64,000 nucleotides of DNA, from contig NZ_ML058618.1 of NCBI RefSeq assembly GCF_003635165.1, forward strand, positions 1-64,000. The letters are read 5' to 3'. Shown one piece after another: positions 7,995 to 16,928 of the stretch. The notes under the pieces were generated by a model that was given only the letters and a program-made list of their open reading frames with translations, searched no databases and was not told the DNA's origin. The stretch's first letter is position 1. Each line of letters starts with the position of its first letter. This DNA is from Burkholderia sp. Nafp2/4-1b (GTDB lineage Bacteria > Pseudomonadota > Gammaproteobacteria > Burkholderiales > Burkholderiaceae). The position numbers and the translations under genes are program-made.

Positions 7995-8651
7995 TTACGA
8001 ACGCGCGGTGCCCGTTGCTTCGATATAGGCCTTGCGATCGGCCGCCACGCGCTGCGCGGCCGGCCGCTCCCCGACCAGCTTTCCGTGCGCTTTCCAATCG
8101 ATGCCCGCATCGAGCAGGAAATCGCGGCCGAAGATGGCCTTCGTCGCCAAGCCGATCACCGGCAGATGGATCGATGCGGCGATATCCGCGAGACTGAACG
8201 TGTCTCCGAGCACGTAGGGCGAAAAGCGTGACATCCGCTTGAACGCATCGATCGCGCGCGGCAGACGCTTCTCGACGTGCGCCTTCATCGCGTCGCTGAC
8301 CTTGCCGCCGAAAAACGCTTCCGTATAGACCTCGCGCGCGGTCCATTCGAGATACAGCTCGAGCGTCTCGACGAGTTCGCGCACCTTCGCGGCCGCGAAC
8401 GCCCCCGGCGGGAAAATGGCCCTGTCGGGATAACGTGCGGCGAGATACTCGATGATCACCTGTGACTCGAACAGCGCGCCCTCTTCCGTCTTCACGAACG
8501 GAATCTTGCCGAGCGGCGAATCGGCGAGCAGTTTCGGATCGCTGACCGGCAGGCTGCATGACGCTTCCTCGAACGGGATGTCGTGTTCGAGCAGGACGAA
8601 CTTCACCTTGTTGTAGTAGTTGGACAACGGAATACCGCACAGCTGTAGCAT
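7995..8651 (-). CDS. Glutathione S-transferase family protein
   Basis: 218 residues with a thioredoxin-like N-terminal domain (LCGIPLSNYYNKVKFVLLE, then PLGKIPFVKTEEG with the cis-proline, and ESQVIIEYLAARYP for glutathione binding). An all-helical C-terminal domain carries the YVLGDTFSLADIA N-capping motif. Cytosolic; conjugation, isomerase or thiol-transfer chemistry cannot be distinguished. The gene is convergent with the aminotransferase and divergent from the crotonase gene, separated from the latter by about 209 bases. Confidence 0.88.
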   Translation of the reverse strand: MLQLCGIPLSNYYNKVKFVLLEHDIPFEEASCSLPVSDPKLLADSPLGKIPFVKTEEGALFESQVIIEYLAARYPDRAIFPPGAFAAAKVRELVETLELYLEWTAREVYTEAFFGGKVSDAMKAHVEKRLPRAIDAFKRMSRFSPYVLGDTFSLADIAASIHLPVIGLATKAIFGRDFLLDAGIDWKAHGKLVGERPAAQRVAADRKAYIEATGTARS

Positions 8652-8860
8652 CGGGGTCTCCTTCCTTGCTGAAGCGCGGCCGCAGCGTCGCCGGCCGCAT
8701 CGGGATTCGTCGCGCTGAAAAGCACGTTCGTGCTAGTCTAAAGCAGTTTCGCGTCCGTCACGACAACAATGCATCCGCTGCGGCAGCGCCCTCACGGGGT
8801 TGCGCAATTCCCTGCAACGCGTGGCGCCGCAGCCTCGCCATCCGATGGAGACACGCTCGC

Positions 8861-9652
8861 ATGAGTGCTGAACTGCTGGCCTCGCGTCCGCCCGAGAGCG
8901 AATCGACGCTCGTCCTCACGCTGTCCAATCCCGGCGCGCGCAACGCGCTGCATCCCGACATGTACGCGGCCGGCGTCGAAGCGCTCGCCACCGCCGAGCG
9001 CGATCCCGCGATTCGCGCCGTCGTGCTCACGGGCGCCGATCGTTTCTTCTGCGCGGGCGGCAACCTGAACCGGTTGCTCGACAACCGCTCGAAGGATCCG
9101 TCCTACCAGGCCGACAGCATCGATCAGCTCGCCGCGTGGGTCGCGGCGATCCGCGCATCGACGAAGCCCGTGATCGCAGCGGTCGAAGGCGCGGCGGCCG
9201 GTGCGGGTTTCTCGCTCGCGCTTGCGTGCGACCTGATCGTGGCCGCGCACGATGCGAAGTTCGTGATGTCGTACGCGCGTGTCGGCCTCACGCCTGACGG
9301 CGGCGGCTCGTGGTTCCTCGCGCGCGCACTGCCGCGCGCGCTGGCTGCCGAAATCCTGTTCGAGGGCAAGCCCGTCGCGGCCGAACGCCTGCATGCGCTC
9401 GGTGTCGTCAATCGGCTCGCCGTGCCCGGTGCCGCGTTGTCCGATGCGCTCGCGTGGGCCGACTCGCTTGCCGGCATCTCGCCGAACGCGCTCACGCGCA
9501 TCAAGTCGCTGCTCGACGATGCGACCGCGCAGCCGCTCGACGTCCATCTCGGCACCGAGCGCGATCACTTCGTCGCGTCGCTGCATCACGCCGATGCGTT
9601 CGAAGGCATCACCGCGTTCCTCGAGAAACGCCAGCCGCGCTACAAGCGCTGA
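8861..9652 (+). CDS. Enoyl-CoA hydratase/isomerase (crotonase) family protein
   Basis: 263 residues. The crotonase fold is shown by the oxyanion-hole motifs FFCAGGNLNRLL and VEGAAAGAGFSLALACDLI, then GLTPDGGGSW. Close relatives are annotated as oxepin-CoA hydrolase or generic enoyl-CoA hydratase; the substrate cannot be told from sequence. ATG 8861 follows GGAG at 8847-8850 and matches family length, so the longer upstream reading frame is not used. An imperfectly terminator-like hairpin (9676-9694, GCGGCGT/ACGCCGC, no T run) follows the stop. Confidence 0.85.
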   Translation: MSAELLASRPPESESTLVLTLSNPGARNALHPDMYAAGVEALATAERDPAIRAVVLTGADRFFCAGGNLNRLLDNRSKDPSYQADSIDQLAAWVAAIRASTKPVIAAVEGAAAGAGFSLALACDLIVAAHDAKFVMSYARVGLTPDGGGSWFLARALPRALAAEILFEGKPVAAERLHALGVVNRLAVPGAALSDALAWADSLAGISPNALTRIKSLLDDATAQPLDVHLGTERDHFVASLHHADAFEGITAFLEKRQPRYKR

Positions 9653-9825
9653 CCCGCCGCGATCGCACCGTTCGAGCGGCGTTTCCGACGCCGCGCCGAC
9701 ACCTGCGTGCGGTGCTCGGCCGTGCATTCCCGCCGTCTGCAGCCCGCGTCGATCCATGCTCTAATGACCGCCTGTCGCGGCGCCCTGCCGGCGCCGTGTT
9801 CGCGCATGCAACGAAGGAGTTGACG

Positions 9826-10518
9826 ATGATCGACGTCTACAGCTGGGCGACCCCGAACGGCCACAAGGTTCACATCATGCTCGAGGAAACCGGCCTCGCG
9901 TATCGTGCGCATCCGGTCGATATCGGTGCGGGCGACCAGTTCAAGCCCGAATTCCTGAAGATCAGCCCGAACAACAAGATTCCCGCGATCGTCGACGCGG
10001 ACGGCCCCGGCGGCAAGCCGATCTCGCTGTTCGAATCGGGCGCGATCCTCGTGTACCTGGCCGAAAAGACCGGCAAGTTCCTGCCGACCGACCCGGCCGC
10101 GCGCTACGCGACGCTCGAATGGCTGATGTTCCAGATGGGCGGTGTCGGCCCGATGCTCGGACAGGCGCACCACTTCCGCATGTATGCGCCGGAGAAGATC
10201 GAGTACGCGGTCAATCGCTACACGAACGAGGCGAAGCGGCTGTACAACGTGATGGAAAAGCGTCTCGGCGAATCCGAGTATCTCGCGGGCGACGCATATA
10301 CGATCGCGGACATCGCGACGTTCCCGTGGACGCGTTCGTGGCAGAACCAGGGGATCGTGCTCGACGAACTGCCGAACGTGAAGCGCTGGCACGAAGCGAT
10401 TGCCGCGCGCCCGGCCGTGCAGCGCGGCGTCGAAGTCCTCGCATCGCTGCGCAAGGCGCTGCAGGACGACAAGGCGCGCGAAATACTGTTCGGCGCGACG
10501 CAATACGCGAAGCACTGA
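9826..10518 (+). CDS. Glutathione S-transferase, YfcG/YghU (Nu-class) type
   Basis: 230 residues. The N-terminal TPNGHKVHIMLEE motif is typical of Nu-class glutathione transferases such as YfcG, which bind two glutathiones and reduce disulfides. ISPNNKIPAIVD provides the cis-proline loop and FESGAILVYLAEKTG binds glutathione. A helical C-terminal domain follows with YTIADIATFPW. AAGGAG at 9813-9818 fixes ATG 9826. The gene stands alone between a crotonase gene and the convergent MaoC operon. Confidence 0.9.
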   Translation: MIDVYSWATPNGHKVHIMLEETGLAYRAHPVDIGAGDQFKPEFLKISPNNKIPAIVDADGPGGKPISLFESGAILVYLAEKTGKFLPTDPAARYATLEWLMFQMGGVGPMLGQAHHFRMYAPEKIEYAVNRYTNEAKRLYNVMEKRLGESEYLAGDAYTIADIATFPWTRSWQNQGIVLDELPNVKRWHEAIAARPAVQRGVEVLASLRKALQDDKAREILFGATQYAKH

Positions 10519-10547
10519 GCGCGCACGCGACGTCGACGTATCACGCA

Positions 10548-10567
10548 GCGGCATCCGTCGATGCCGC
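10548..10567. terminator. Hairpin between convergent genes
   Basis: GCGGCATC (10548-10555) pairs with GATGCCGC (10560-10567) around a 4-base loop, between the glutathione transferase stop and the MaoC stop. There is no T run, so rho-independent termination is doubtful. Confidence 0.35.
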
Positions 10568-10575
10568 CGCGCGCA

Positions 10576-11052
10576 TCAGAAGTAGTGCAGCGTGATGAAT
10601 TCGGCCGCGCACACGAGCAGCGGCGTGTCGGGCCGCTCGGCCTGCACCGACACCGACCACGTCACCTGCACGCCGCCCTGCGCGGCCTCGGCCGTTTCCT
10701 TCACCGCGAACAGCGCGCGCACGCGTGCACCGACCGGCACCGGCTTCAGGAATCGCACGCGATTCAGTCCGTAATTCACGCCCATCTGCTGCTCGAAGCG
10801 CATCGCATCGGTCATCAGCGCGGGAATCAGCGACAGCGTCAGGAACCCGTGCGCGATCGGGCCACCGAACGGCGACTCGCGCCGCGCACGCTCGGGATCG
10901 ACGTGAATCCACTGGTGATCGCCGGTCGCGTCGGCGAAACCGTCGACTCGCTGCTGGTCGATCTCGACCCAGCCGCTTGCAAGCGGTTCCGCGCCGACCC
11001 GCGCATGCAGCGCGTGCGCCGACGCGATCAGCGGCAACTTCACGTCCGTCAT
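10576..11052 (-). CDS. MaoC-like (R)-enoyl-CoA hydratase, subunit/paralogue 2
   Basis: 158 residues with a single hot-dog fold. The hydratase-2 motif is visible: FADATGDHQWIHVDPERA then PFGGPIAHGFLTLSL, with the catalytic Asp and His. It hydrates trans-2-enoyl-CoA esters in related enzymes. It overlaps the preceding MaoC gene by four bases (ATGA at 11052-11049), so the two are translationally coupled. A pair of short MaoC proteins made together suggests a heteromeric hydratase, as in steroid side-chain degradation (ChsH1/ChsH2), though separate homodimers are also possible. Confidence 0.85.
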   Translation of the reverse strand: MTDVKLPLIASAHALHARVGAEPLASGWVEIDQQRVDGFADATGDHQWIHVDPERARRESPFGGPIAHGFLTLSLIPALMTDAMRFEQQMGVNYGLNRVRFLKPVPVGARVRALFAVKETAEAAQGGVQVTWSVSVQAERPDTPLLVCAAEFITLHYF

Positions 11053-11549
11053 GCGCCCGTTCCTTGCGGATGACGCAGCCCGAAAATCACCTTGGTCTGC
11101 ACGGTGATGACCGTGTCGCCGGCGCCGTTGATGCCGATCCATTCCGTCGACACGATGCCGCGATCGGGCTTGCTCGCCGACACGCGCTTGTCGTGGACCT
11201 TCTGGTACATCGTGATCGTGTCGCCGGCACGCACCGGCTTGAGCCAGCGGATCGAGTCGATGCCGGGCGAGCCCATGCTGGTCGAATCCGGCCCGAGCTT
11301 CTTGATGAGCAGGCTCATGAATACCGAACACGTATGCCAGCCGCTCGCGACCAGCCCGCCGAACGGCGACGCCTTGCCGGCTTCCTCGTCGACGTGGAAC
11401 GGTTGCGGATCGTAGCGCTGCGCGAACGCCTTGATGTCGTCCGCCTCGAACGTGTAGCGGCCGATTTCGGTCGTGCTGCCGACTTCCAGATCTTCGTAGC
11501 TGATACCCACTTGTTTGTCTCCTGTGGCGCGCTCGCGCGTCGCCGTCAT
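11049..11549 (-). CDS. MaoC-like (R)-enoyl-CoA hydratase, subunit/paralogue 1
   Basis: 166 residues, hot-dog fold. AFAQRYDPQPFHVDEEAG followed by PFGGLVASGWHT is the MaoC-type active-site region; here Tyr-Asp-Pro-Gln-Pro-Phe-His is the more common form of the motif. Its ATG overlaps the stop of the upstream acyl-CoA dehydrogenase by four bases (ATGA, 11549-11546), and its own stop overlaps the next MaoC start the same way. This tight coupling implies co-translation and probably joint action on one acyl-CoA substrate. Confidence 0.85.
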   Translation of the reverse strand: MTATRERATGDKQVGISYEDLEVGSTTEIGRYTFEADDIKAFAQRYDPQPFHVDEEAGKASPFGGLVASGWHTCSVFMSLLIKKLGPDSTSMGSPGIDSIRWLKPVRAGDTITMYQKVHDKRVSASKPDRGIVSTEWIGINGAGDTVITVQTKVIFGLRHPQGTGA

Positions 11550-12679
11550 GCCACGTCGGCCTGCGCGAAATCCGGCAGGGCCGCGATGCGCGCAAGGTGA
11601 TGATCGGTGTCGCCGAGGGTCGTCTCGATGATCGACAGCCGCTTGAACAGGTGCGCGGCCGCAACCTCGTTGGTTACGCCCATGCCGCCGTGCAGTTGCA
11701 CGGCCTGCTGGCCGACGAAGCGGGCGGCCGCGCCCACCCGCGCCTTCGCGGCCGACACTGCCTTGCGCCGCGCATCGGCATCGCCGCCAGCGTAACGCAC
11801 CGCGGCAAGGTACGTCAGCGAACGCGCCTGCTCGGCGTGAATCAGCATCTCGACCATCCGGTGCTGCAGTGCCTGGAAACGCGCGATCGGCACGCCGAAC
11901 TGTTCGCGCGTCTTCGTGTATTCGACCGTCGCGCGGTTCAGTTCATCGAGGGCGCCGACCGCCTCCGCGCACAGCAGGAAGGTCGCGTAATCGGCGATCT
12001 GCTCGAGCGCGGCCGCATCGCGCGCACCGCCGGTCAGCAGTCGGGCCGGCGTATCGTTGAACGTGATCGTCGCGGCACGCTGGCCGTCGATGGTCCGGTA
12101 GTCGACCGCCTTCGCGTTGGCCGCATCGCGTTCGACGACGAAGAGGCCGATGCCGCCGCCGTCGACCCGCGCGGGCACGACCCAAACGTGCGCCTGGGCG
12201 CCGTGCTGCACGACCGACTTGGTGCCGGACAACCGGTATGTGCCGCCCTGCTCGTGCGCGTGCGTGGCGAGTTCGTACAGGTCGTAGCGCGCCTGCGGCT
12301 CGTGGAACGCGACCGCCACGCGCTTTTGCCCCTGCGCGACCGCCTCCAGCAACGCGGCGTCATCGTCTGTGCCGGAGCCGGCGATCCGCAACGCCTCGAT
12401 GCCGACCGCCGTCGCCCAGTACGGCTCGACCACGAGTGCGCGACCGAGCTCCTGCATCGCGACCAGCATGTCGACCGGGCCGCCGCCGAAGCCGCCTTGT
12501 AGTTCCGGCACGGGAAGCGCGGTCAGGCCGAGTTCCGCGAACGCGCTCCATTGCGTGTCCGACACGCCCGCATCGCTGCTCACGATGGCCTGGCGCGCGT
12601 CGAAACCGTATTGTTCGCCGAGATAACGGCGCAGCGCATCGGCGAATTGTTGCTGCTCATCGGTAAAGCTGAAATCCAT
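11546..12679 (-). CDS. Acyl-CoA dehydrogenase, second of a pair
   Basis: 377 residues. Acyl-CoA dehydrogenase features include the N-terminal FTDEQQQFADALRRYL, a middle beta-domain with YRLSGTKSVVQHGA, and a C-terminal helical domain with TKTREQFGVPIARFQALQHR and LHGGMGVTNEVAAAHLFKRL. It oxidises acyl-CoA to enoyl-CoA with FAD in this family. It starts 19 bases after the stop of another dehydrogenase gene. Paired, diverged dehydrogenases of this kind are known to form alpha2-beta2 enzymes (FadE28/FadE29 type), which is an inference here. Confidence 0.87.
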   Translation of the reverse strand: MDFSFTDEQQQFADALRRYLGEQYGFDARQAIVSSDAGVSDTQWSAFAELGLTALPVPELQGGFGGGPVDMLVAMQELGRALVVEPYWATAVGIEALRIAGSGTDDDAALLEAVAQGQKRVAVAFHEPQARYDLYELATHAHEQGGTYRLSGTKSVVQHGAQAHVWVVPARVDGGGIGLFVVERDAANAKAVDYRTIDGQRAATITFNDTPARLLTGGARDAAALEQIADYATFLLCAEAVGALDELNRATVEYTKTREQFGVPIARFQALQHRMVEMLIHAEQARSLTYLAAVRYAGGDADARRKAVSAAKARVGAAARFVGQQAVQLHGGMGVTNEVAAAHLFKRLSIIETTLGDTDHHLARIAALPDFAQADVA

Positions 12680-12698
12680 GGTTGTCTCCGTTCCCTGA

Positions 12699-13895
12699 TC
12701 ACAGCCCCAGGATCATCTGCGCGATGATGTTCTTCTGAATCTCGTTCGAGCCACCGTAGATCGACGTCTTCCGATAATTGAAGTAATACGCGGCGAGCGG
12801 CGCCGCATCGTCGTCGCCGGCGATGCTGTGCTCGCGCTTGCCGTCGAGGAACGGCACGTCGAACGGCGCGGCGAGCGGCCCGATCGCCTCGAACATCAGC
12901 TCGGTGAGCGCCTGCTGCACCTCGGTCCCCTTGATCTTCAGCATCGACGCTTCGGGGCCGGGCCCCTTGCCGCTCGACTCGCGGCTCACGACACGCAGCA
13001 CCGTCACTTCGAGCGCCATCAACTCGACTTCGAGCGCCGCGACCTTCGCGGCAAACACGGGATCGGCGAGCAGCGGCTTGCCGTTCTTGCGCTGGTTCGA
13101 TGCCACGCGCTTCAGGAATGCGAGCTCGCGCTTCGACGCGCCGACGCGCGCGATGCCGGTGCGCTCGTGGCCCAGCAGGTATTTCGCATAGGTCCAGCCG
13201 CGGTTCTCGTCGCCGACGAGATTCTCGACGGGCACCTTCACGTCCTCGAAGAACACCTCGTTGACCTCGTGGTCCTCGTCGAGCGTGATGATCGGGCGCA
13301 CGGTGATGCCGGGCGCCCTCATGTCGATCAGCAGGAACGAGATGCCCTCCTGCTTCTTCGCCGCCGGATCGGTGCGCACGAGGCAGAACATCATGTCCGC
13401 ATACTGGCCGAGCGTCGTCCACGTCTTCTGGCCGTTGACGACGTAGTGATCGCCGTGGCGTTCGGCGCGCGTGCGCAGCGACGCGAGGTCCGAGCCGGAG
13501 CCGGGCTCCGAATAGCCCTGGCACCACCAGTCGGTGCCGTCGAGAATGCGCGGCAGGTAGTGGCGCTTCTGCGCTTCGCTGCCGTATTTCATCAGTACCG
13601 GAGCGACCATCGACACGCCGAACGGCAGCACGGTCGGCGCGCCGATGCGTGCGCACTCCTCGTCCCAGATGTGCCGCTGGGTGGCGTTCCAGCCGGGGCC
13701 GCCGTATTCGGCCGGCCACGCGGGCGCGGACCAGCCGCGCTGACCGAGAATCCGGTGCCAGCTCGCGAAATCCTCGCGGTCGAGTCGTTTGTGATCGAGT
13801 ACTTTGGCGCGCAGTGCATGAGGCAGATTGGCCTCGAGCCAGGCGCGGACGTCAACGCGGAACGCGTCGTCGGCGGGGGAATAATCCAGATCCAT
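12699..13895 (-). CDS. Acyl-CoA dehydrogenase, first of a pair
   Basis: 398 residues, full length. Motifs: WPAEYGGPGWNATQRHIWDE at the N-terminal domain, WWCQGYSEPGSGSDLASLRT and YVVNGQKTWTT in the middle domain, and the C-terminal FAD-binding IYGGSNEIQKNIIAQMILGL. First gene of a four-gene (-) operon (two dehydrogenases, two MaoC hydratases) able to perform the first two steps of a beta-oxidation-like cycle. The substrate is unknown; the gene pair organisation is reminiscent of steroid or branched side-chain catabolism. Confidence 0.88.
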   Translation of the reverse strand: MDLDYSPADDAFRVDVRAWLEANLPHALRAKVLDHKRLDREDFASWHRILGQRGWSAPAWPAEYGGPGWNATQRHIWDEECARIGAPTVLPFGVSMVAPVLMKYGSEAQKRHYLPRILDGTDWWCQGYSEPGSGSDLASLRTRAERHGDHYVVNGQKTWTTLGQYADMMFCLVRTDPAAKKQEGISFLLIDMRAPGITVRPIITLDEDHEVNEVFFEDVKVPVENLVGDENRGWTYAKYLLGHERTGIARVGASKRELAFLKRVASNQRKNGKPLLADPVFAAKVAALEVELMALEVTVLRVVSRESSGKGPGPEASMLKIKGTEVQQALTELMFEAIGPLAAPFDVPFLDGKREHSIAGDDDAAPLAAYYFNYRKTSIYGGSNEIQKNIIAQMILGL

Positions 13896-13949
13896 GCGCA
13901 GTGTCTCCTGACCGCGGCCGTCCGGCCCGTCAAGGACACACTGCGTACG

Positions 13950-14372
13950 TCATTGCAGCGGTTCTTTCAGCGCGGCTGGAATCGGCAGCGGCATCACGTC
14001 GATGCCTTCTTCGGCCAAGGATTGCGCATCCTCCGGCGTCGTGACGCCGCGAATGCTGCGTGCCGGCGCCTCGTTGTAATGGATGCGCCGCGCTTCCTCG
14101 GCGAAGCGCTCGCCCACGTTCTCGGTCTTCTCCAGCACCTCGCGCAGTGCGCGCATCACCTGCGCCTGCAACGCACGCGCATCAGCCGGCTGGGCCTGCG
14201 TCGCGCCCGACAGGTTCAGGCGCGGCGCCGACGGCATCCGGTTGATCTCGGTCGCCCCGCACACCGGACATTCGACCAGCTTGCGGGACAACTGCGCTTC
14301 GAACTCATCGGCTGAAGCGAACCAGCCTTCGAACCGATGACCGTGCGGGCACTGTAAATCGAGGACCTTCAT
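13950..14372 (-). CDS. DUF1178 zinc-ribbon protein
   Basis: 140 residues, full length for DUF1178. The N-terminal ribbon has cysteines in DLQCPHGHRFEGWF and VECPVCGATEINRMPSAPR, a likely four-ligand zinc site with Cys/His. The middle is predicted helical with EVLEKTENVGERFAEEARRI and ends RGVTTPEDAQSLAEEGIDVM, the family signature. Function is unknown. It follows the Nudix gene by about 136 bases on the same strand, and the acyl-CoA dehydrogenase operon begins 54 bases downstream of its stop. Confidence 0.85.
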   Translation of the reverse strand: MKVLDLQCPHGHRFEGWFASADEFEAQLSRKLVECPVCGATEINRMPSAPRLNLSGATQAQPADARALQAQVMRALREVLEKTENVGERFAEEARRIHYNEAPARSIRGVTTPEDAQSLAEEGIDVMPLPIPAALKEPLQ

Positions 14373-14508
14373 GCTTGAATCAGGGCGTGTGACGAGTGTA
14401 GCGCAAAATGCACTTTTGAGAACGATCGTGCTAAATCAGGATCGCGCGGCCGGACGGCGGCGCGTCACCGGATTGTAACGCGGCGCCCCACCCGCCGCTG
14501 ACGCGCGG

Positions 14509-15099
14509 TCACGGCTGCTCGGCCGGGCCGAGCGGCCAGGTGCCGGACAGCACCTTGTCGAGCCACATGGTGCCGATGATCGTCTTCACGTCGGTGATCT
14601 GCCCCGTGCGCACCCATTCCTGCAGGTCGGCTTGCGTCGCGGTGAAGGTTTCGAGGAATTCGCCTTCGTCGAGCTTGCGCTCGCCGGCCGTCAGCCCGCG
14701 CGCGAGATACAGGTCGATGAATTCGGTCGAGTAGGAAATGATCGGGTGAATCCGGGCCAGGAACACGTATTCGCGTGCCGTGTAGCCGGTTTCCTCGCGC
14801 AGTTCGCGCACCGCGCAGGCGAGCGCGCCTTCGTTCGGGTCGAGCTTGCCGGCCGGGAATTCGGCCATCACCTTGCCGATCGGATATCGATACTGGCTTT
14901 CCATCAGCACGCGGCCGTCGTCGAACAGCGGGATCACCATCACCGCGCCCGGGTGCTGGACGTATTCGCGCGTGGCGCGCTTGCCGTCCGGCAGACGGAC
15001 GGTATCGCGCTTCAGCTTGAGGAACGAGCCTTCGAAAATCGCCTCGCTCTCGAGGCAGGTTTCGGTCAGTGCGGCGTCGTGATTGGGTAGTTCGGCCAT
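14509..15099 (-). CDS. Nudix hydrolase, ADP-ribose pyrophosphatase type
   Basis: 196 residues. The Nudix box is complete: GKLDPNEG then ALACAVRELREETGY, containing the metal-binding REXXEE core. Flanking segments (VMVIPLFDDGRVLMESQYRY and AEFPAGKLD) are those of ADP-ribose pyrophosphatases (NudF-like), which cleave ADP-ribose to AMP and ribose 5-phosphate. It lies just downstream of the nuo-DUF2818 run, 42 bases from the DUF2818 stop, so it may be the tail of that transcript. A role in recycling NAD breakdown products would suit the complex I context, but this is inference. Confidence 0.9.
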   Translation of the reverse strand: MAELPNHDAALTETCLESEAIFEGSFLKLKRDTVRLPDGKRATREYVQHPGAVMVIPLFDDGRVLMESQYRYPIGKVMAEFPAGKLDPNEGALACAVRELREETGYTAREYVFLARIHPIISYSTEFIDLYLARGLTAGERKLDEGEFLETFTATQADLQEWVRTGQITDVKTIIGTMWLDKVLSGTWPLGPAEQP

Positions 15100-15141
15100 C
15101 GGCGGGCTCCGGGAGAAGTGAGCACGCGACGGCCGAAGCCG

Positions 15142-15438
15142 TCAGCGTCGTTTGACGAGGTACTGGAACGTGAAGCCGGGGAACGCGAATACGACGAAGA
15201 GACTGAACGTGATCGCGTAAAACTGCCAGCCCTGTTCGAAGCGGTTGCCGGCGCGCGACTCGAGCCAGAAGCCGAGCGCGCCGACCACGAAATACAGCAC
15301 GATCAGCTCGCCGATCCGAACCCACGCGCTCTTCTTCGTCGCACCGAACGGCACGAACGCGAAGAGGCGTTGGTTCAGGAACGGCACGTTGGCGCACACG
15401 AGCGCCAACAGCACGATGAACCAGCCGGCTGCCGACAT
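15142..15438 (-). CDS. DUF2818 membrane protein coupled to nuoN
   Basis: 98 residues with three hydrophobic helices: residues 5-25, about 42-60 and about 72-90. A short basic tail ends in KRR. Its ATG shares one base with the nuoN stop (TAATG at 15440-15436), giving direct translational coupling to complex I. Proteins of this type sit behind nuoN in beta-proteobacteria as far as I recall, which makes an assembly or accessory role for complex I plausible, but no function is established. Confidence 0.8.
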   Translation of the reverse strand: MSAAGWFIVLLALVCANVPFLNQRLFAFVPFGATKKSAWVRIGELIVLYFVVGALGFWLESRAGNRFEQGWQFYAITFSLFVVFAFPGFTFQYLVKRR

Positions 15439-16904
15439 TACAGCGGCAGCGTGTGACGAATCGCCTGCAGGCAGGCCGTCAGCAGCGGGCTCGGGATCAG
15501 GCCGAGCACGACGACCGCGATGCCGTTCAGCACGAGGAGCGTGCGCTTGCAGAAATCGCCGGCGATCGGAGCCGTATCCTGCGGTGCATCGAAGTACATC
15601 AGCTTGACGATGCGCAGGTAGTAGAACGCACCGAACAGCGACGTGATCACGGCCAGCACGGCCAGCCACGTGAGGCCCGCGTTGACGGTCGCCTCGAGCA
15701 CCGCGAGCTTCGCGTAGAAGCCGACGGTCGGCGGAATACCGGCCAGCGAGAACATCATGACCATCATCACGAACGCGAACACCGGGCTGCGCTTGTTGAG
15801 GCCCTTGAAATCGTCGATCGTTTCCGCTTCGAAATCGCGGCGTGCGAGCAGCATCACCACGCCGAACGAGCCGAGCGTCGTGATCAGGTAGACGATCGCG
15901 TAGAACATCGCCGAGCTGTACGCGTTCGCCGGAGCGGTCGCGTCGCCCTGCACGATGCCGGCGAGCAGGCCCAGCAGCACGAAGCCCATGTTCGAGATCG
16001 CCGAGTACGCGAGCATCCGCTTGATGTTGCGCTGGACGATACCGGTGATGTTACCGACGATCAGCGACAGCGCGGCGAGGATCACGAGCGCGGTCTGCCA
16101 GTTCTGTGCGAGCGGCAGCAGGCCCATCACCAGGAAGCGCAGGCCCCACGCGAACGCGGCAACCTTCGGGCCGCCGCCGACGAACAGCGTCATCGCGGTC
16201 GGTGCGCCCTGGTAGACGTCCGGCACCCACATGTGGAACGGCACGGCGCCGAGCTTGAACGCGATACCGGCGACGATGAAGATCACGCCGAACATCAGCA
16301 CGGCCGCATCGGTGTTGCCGCCGACCGCCTTGTACACCTCGCCCAGCTCGAGCGAGCCGGTCGCGCCGTAGAGCATCGAGATGCCGTACAGCACGAAGCC
16401 CGACGCGAGTGCGCCCAGCACGTAGTACTTCATCGCGGCTTCGCTCGACTGCGCGGCATCGCGGCGCAGCGCGATGATCGCGTACAGCGACAGCGACATC
16501 AGTTCGAGGCCGAGGTACAGCGTCAGGAAGTTGTTGCCCGACACCATCACCAGCTGGCCGAGCAGCGAGAACATGCCCAGCAGGAACACGTCGCCGCGGA
16601 ACATGTCGCGGTCTTCGAGGTACTTGCGCGAATAGACGAGCGTGACCGCGAAGCCGAGCGACACGACGGCCTTCATCGTGCTCGCGAACGAATCGACGAC
16701 GATCATCCGCGAGAAGAAGTAGTACTGGTGCGGGTCCAGCGCCTGCACGGCGAACCACACGCCGGCGACGACCGACGAAACCACCGCGATCAGATAGGTC
16801 AGGCGGCGGCCAGCGGCACCGGTAAAGGTGTCGTTCAGCCATGCGACGACGACGGCGACCATCACCAGCGCGTCAGGCAACAGGACATTCATAGGAGCGT
16901 TCAT
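15438..16904 (-). CDS. nuoN: NADH-quinone oxidoreductase subunit N
   Basis: 488 residues, about 14 transmembrane helices, one of the three antiporter-like proton-pumping subunits of complex I. The Mrp-type core is visible (ELMSLSLYAIIALRRD, FKLGAVPFHMWVPDVYQGAP, NIKRMLAYSAISNMGFVLLG) with conserved lysines and the glutamate in the E-L-M-S-L segment. It is the last nuo gene; its stop overlaps the start of the DUF2818 gene. A second ATG at 16892 is a possible alternative start. Confidence 0.95.
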   Translation of the reverse strand: MNAPMNVLLPDALVMVAVVVAWLNDTFTGAAGRRLTYLIAVVSSVVAGVWFAVQALDPHQYYFFSRMIVVDSFASTMKAVVSLGFAVTLVYSRKYLEDRDMFRGDVFLLGMFSLLGQLVMVSGNNFLTLYLGLELMSLSLYAIIALRRDAAQSSEAAMKYYVLGALASGFVLYGISMLYGATGSLELGEVYKAVGGNTDAAVLMFGVIFIVAGIAFKLGAVPFHMWVPDVYQGAPTAMTLFVGGGPKVAAFAWGLRFLVMGLLPLAQNWQTALVILAALSLIVGNITGIVQRNIKRMLAYSAISNMGFVLLGLLAGIVQGDATAPANAYSSAMFYAIVYLITTLGSFGVVMLLARRDFEAETIDDFKGLNKRSPVFAFVMMVMMFSLAGIPPTVGFYAKLAVLEATVNAGLTWLAVLAVITSLFGAFYYLRIVKLMYFDAPQDTAPIAGDFCKRTLLVLNGIAVVVLGLIPSPLLTACLQAIRHTLPL

Positions 16905-16928
16905 GATCTTGAGTTCCTCCGCTCGCGA

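Noticed and set aside
8558..8860. N-terminal extension of the crotonase gene
   Set aside because: The frame crosses the divergent promoter region and the glutathione transferase start; the crotonase fold begins at 8861 with a ribosome site.
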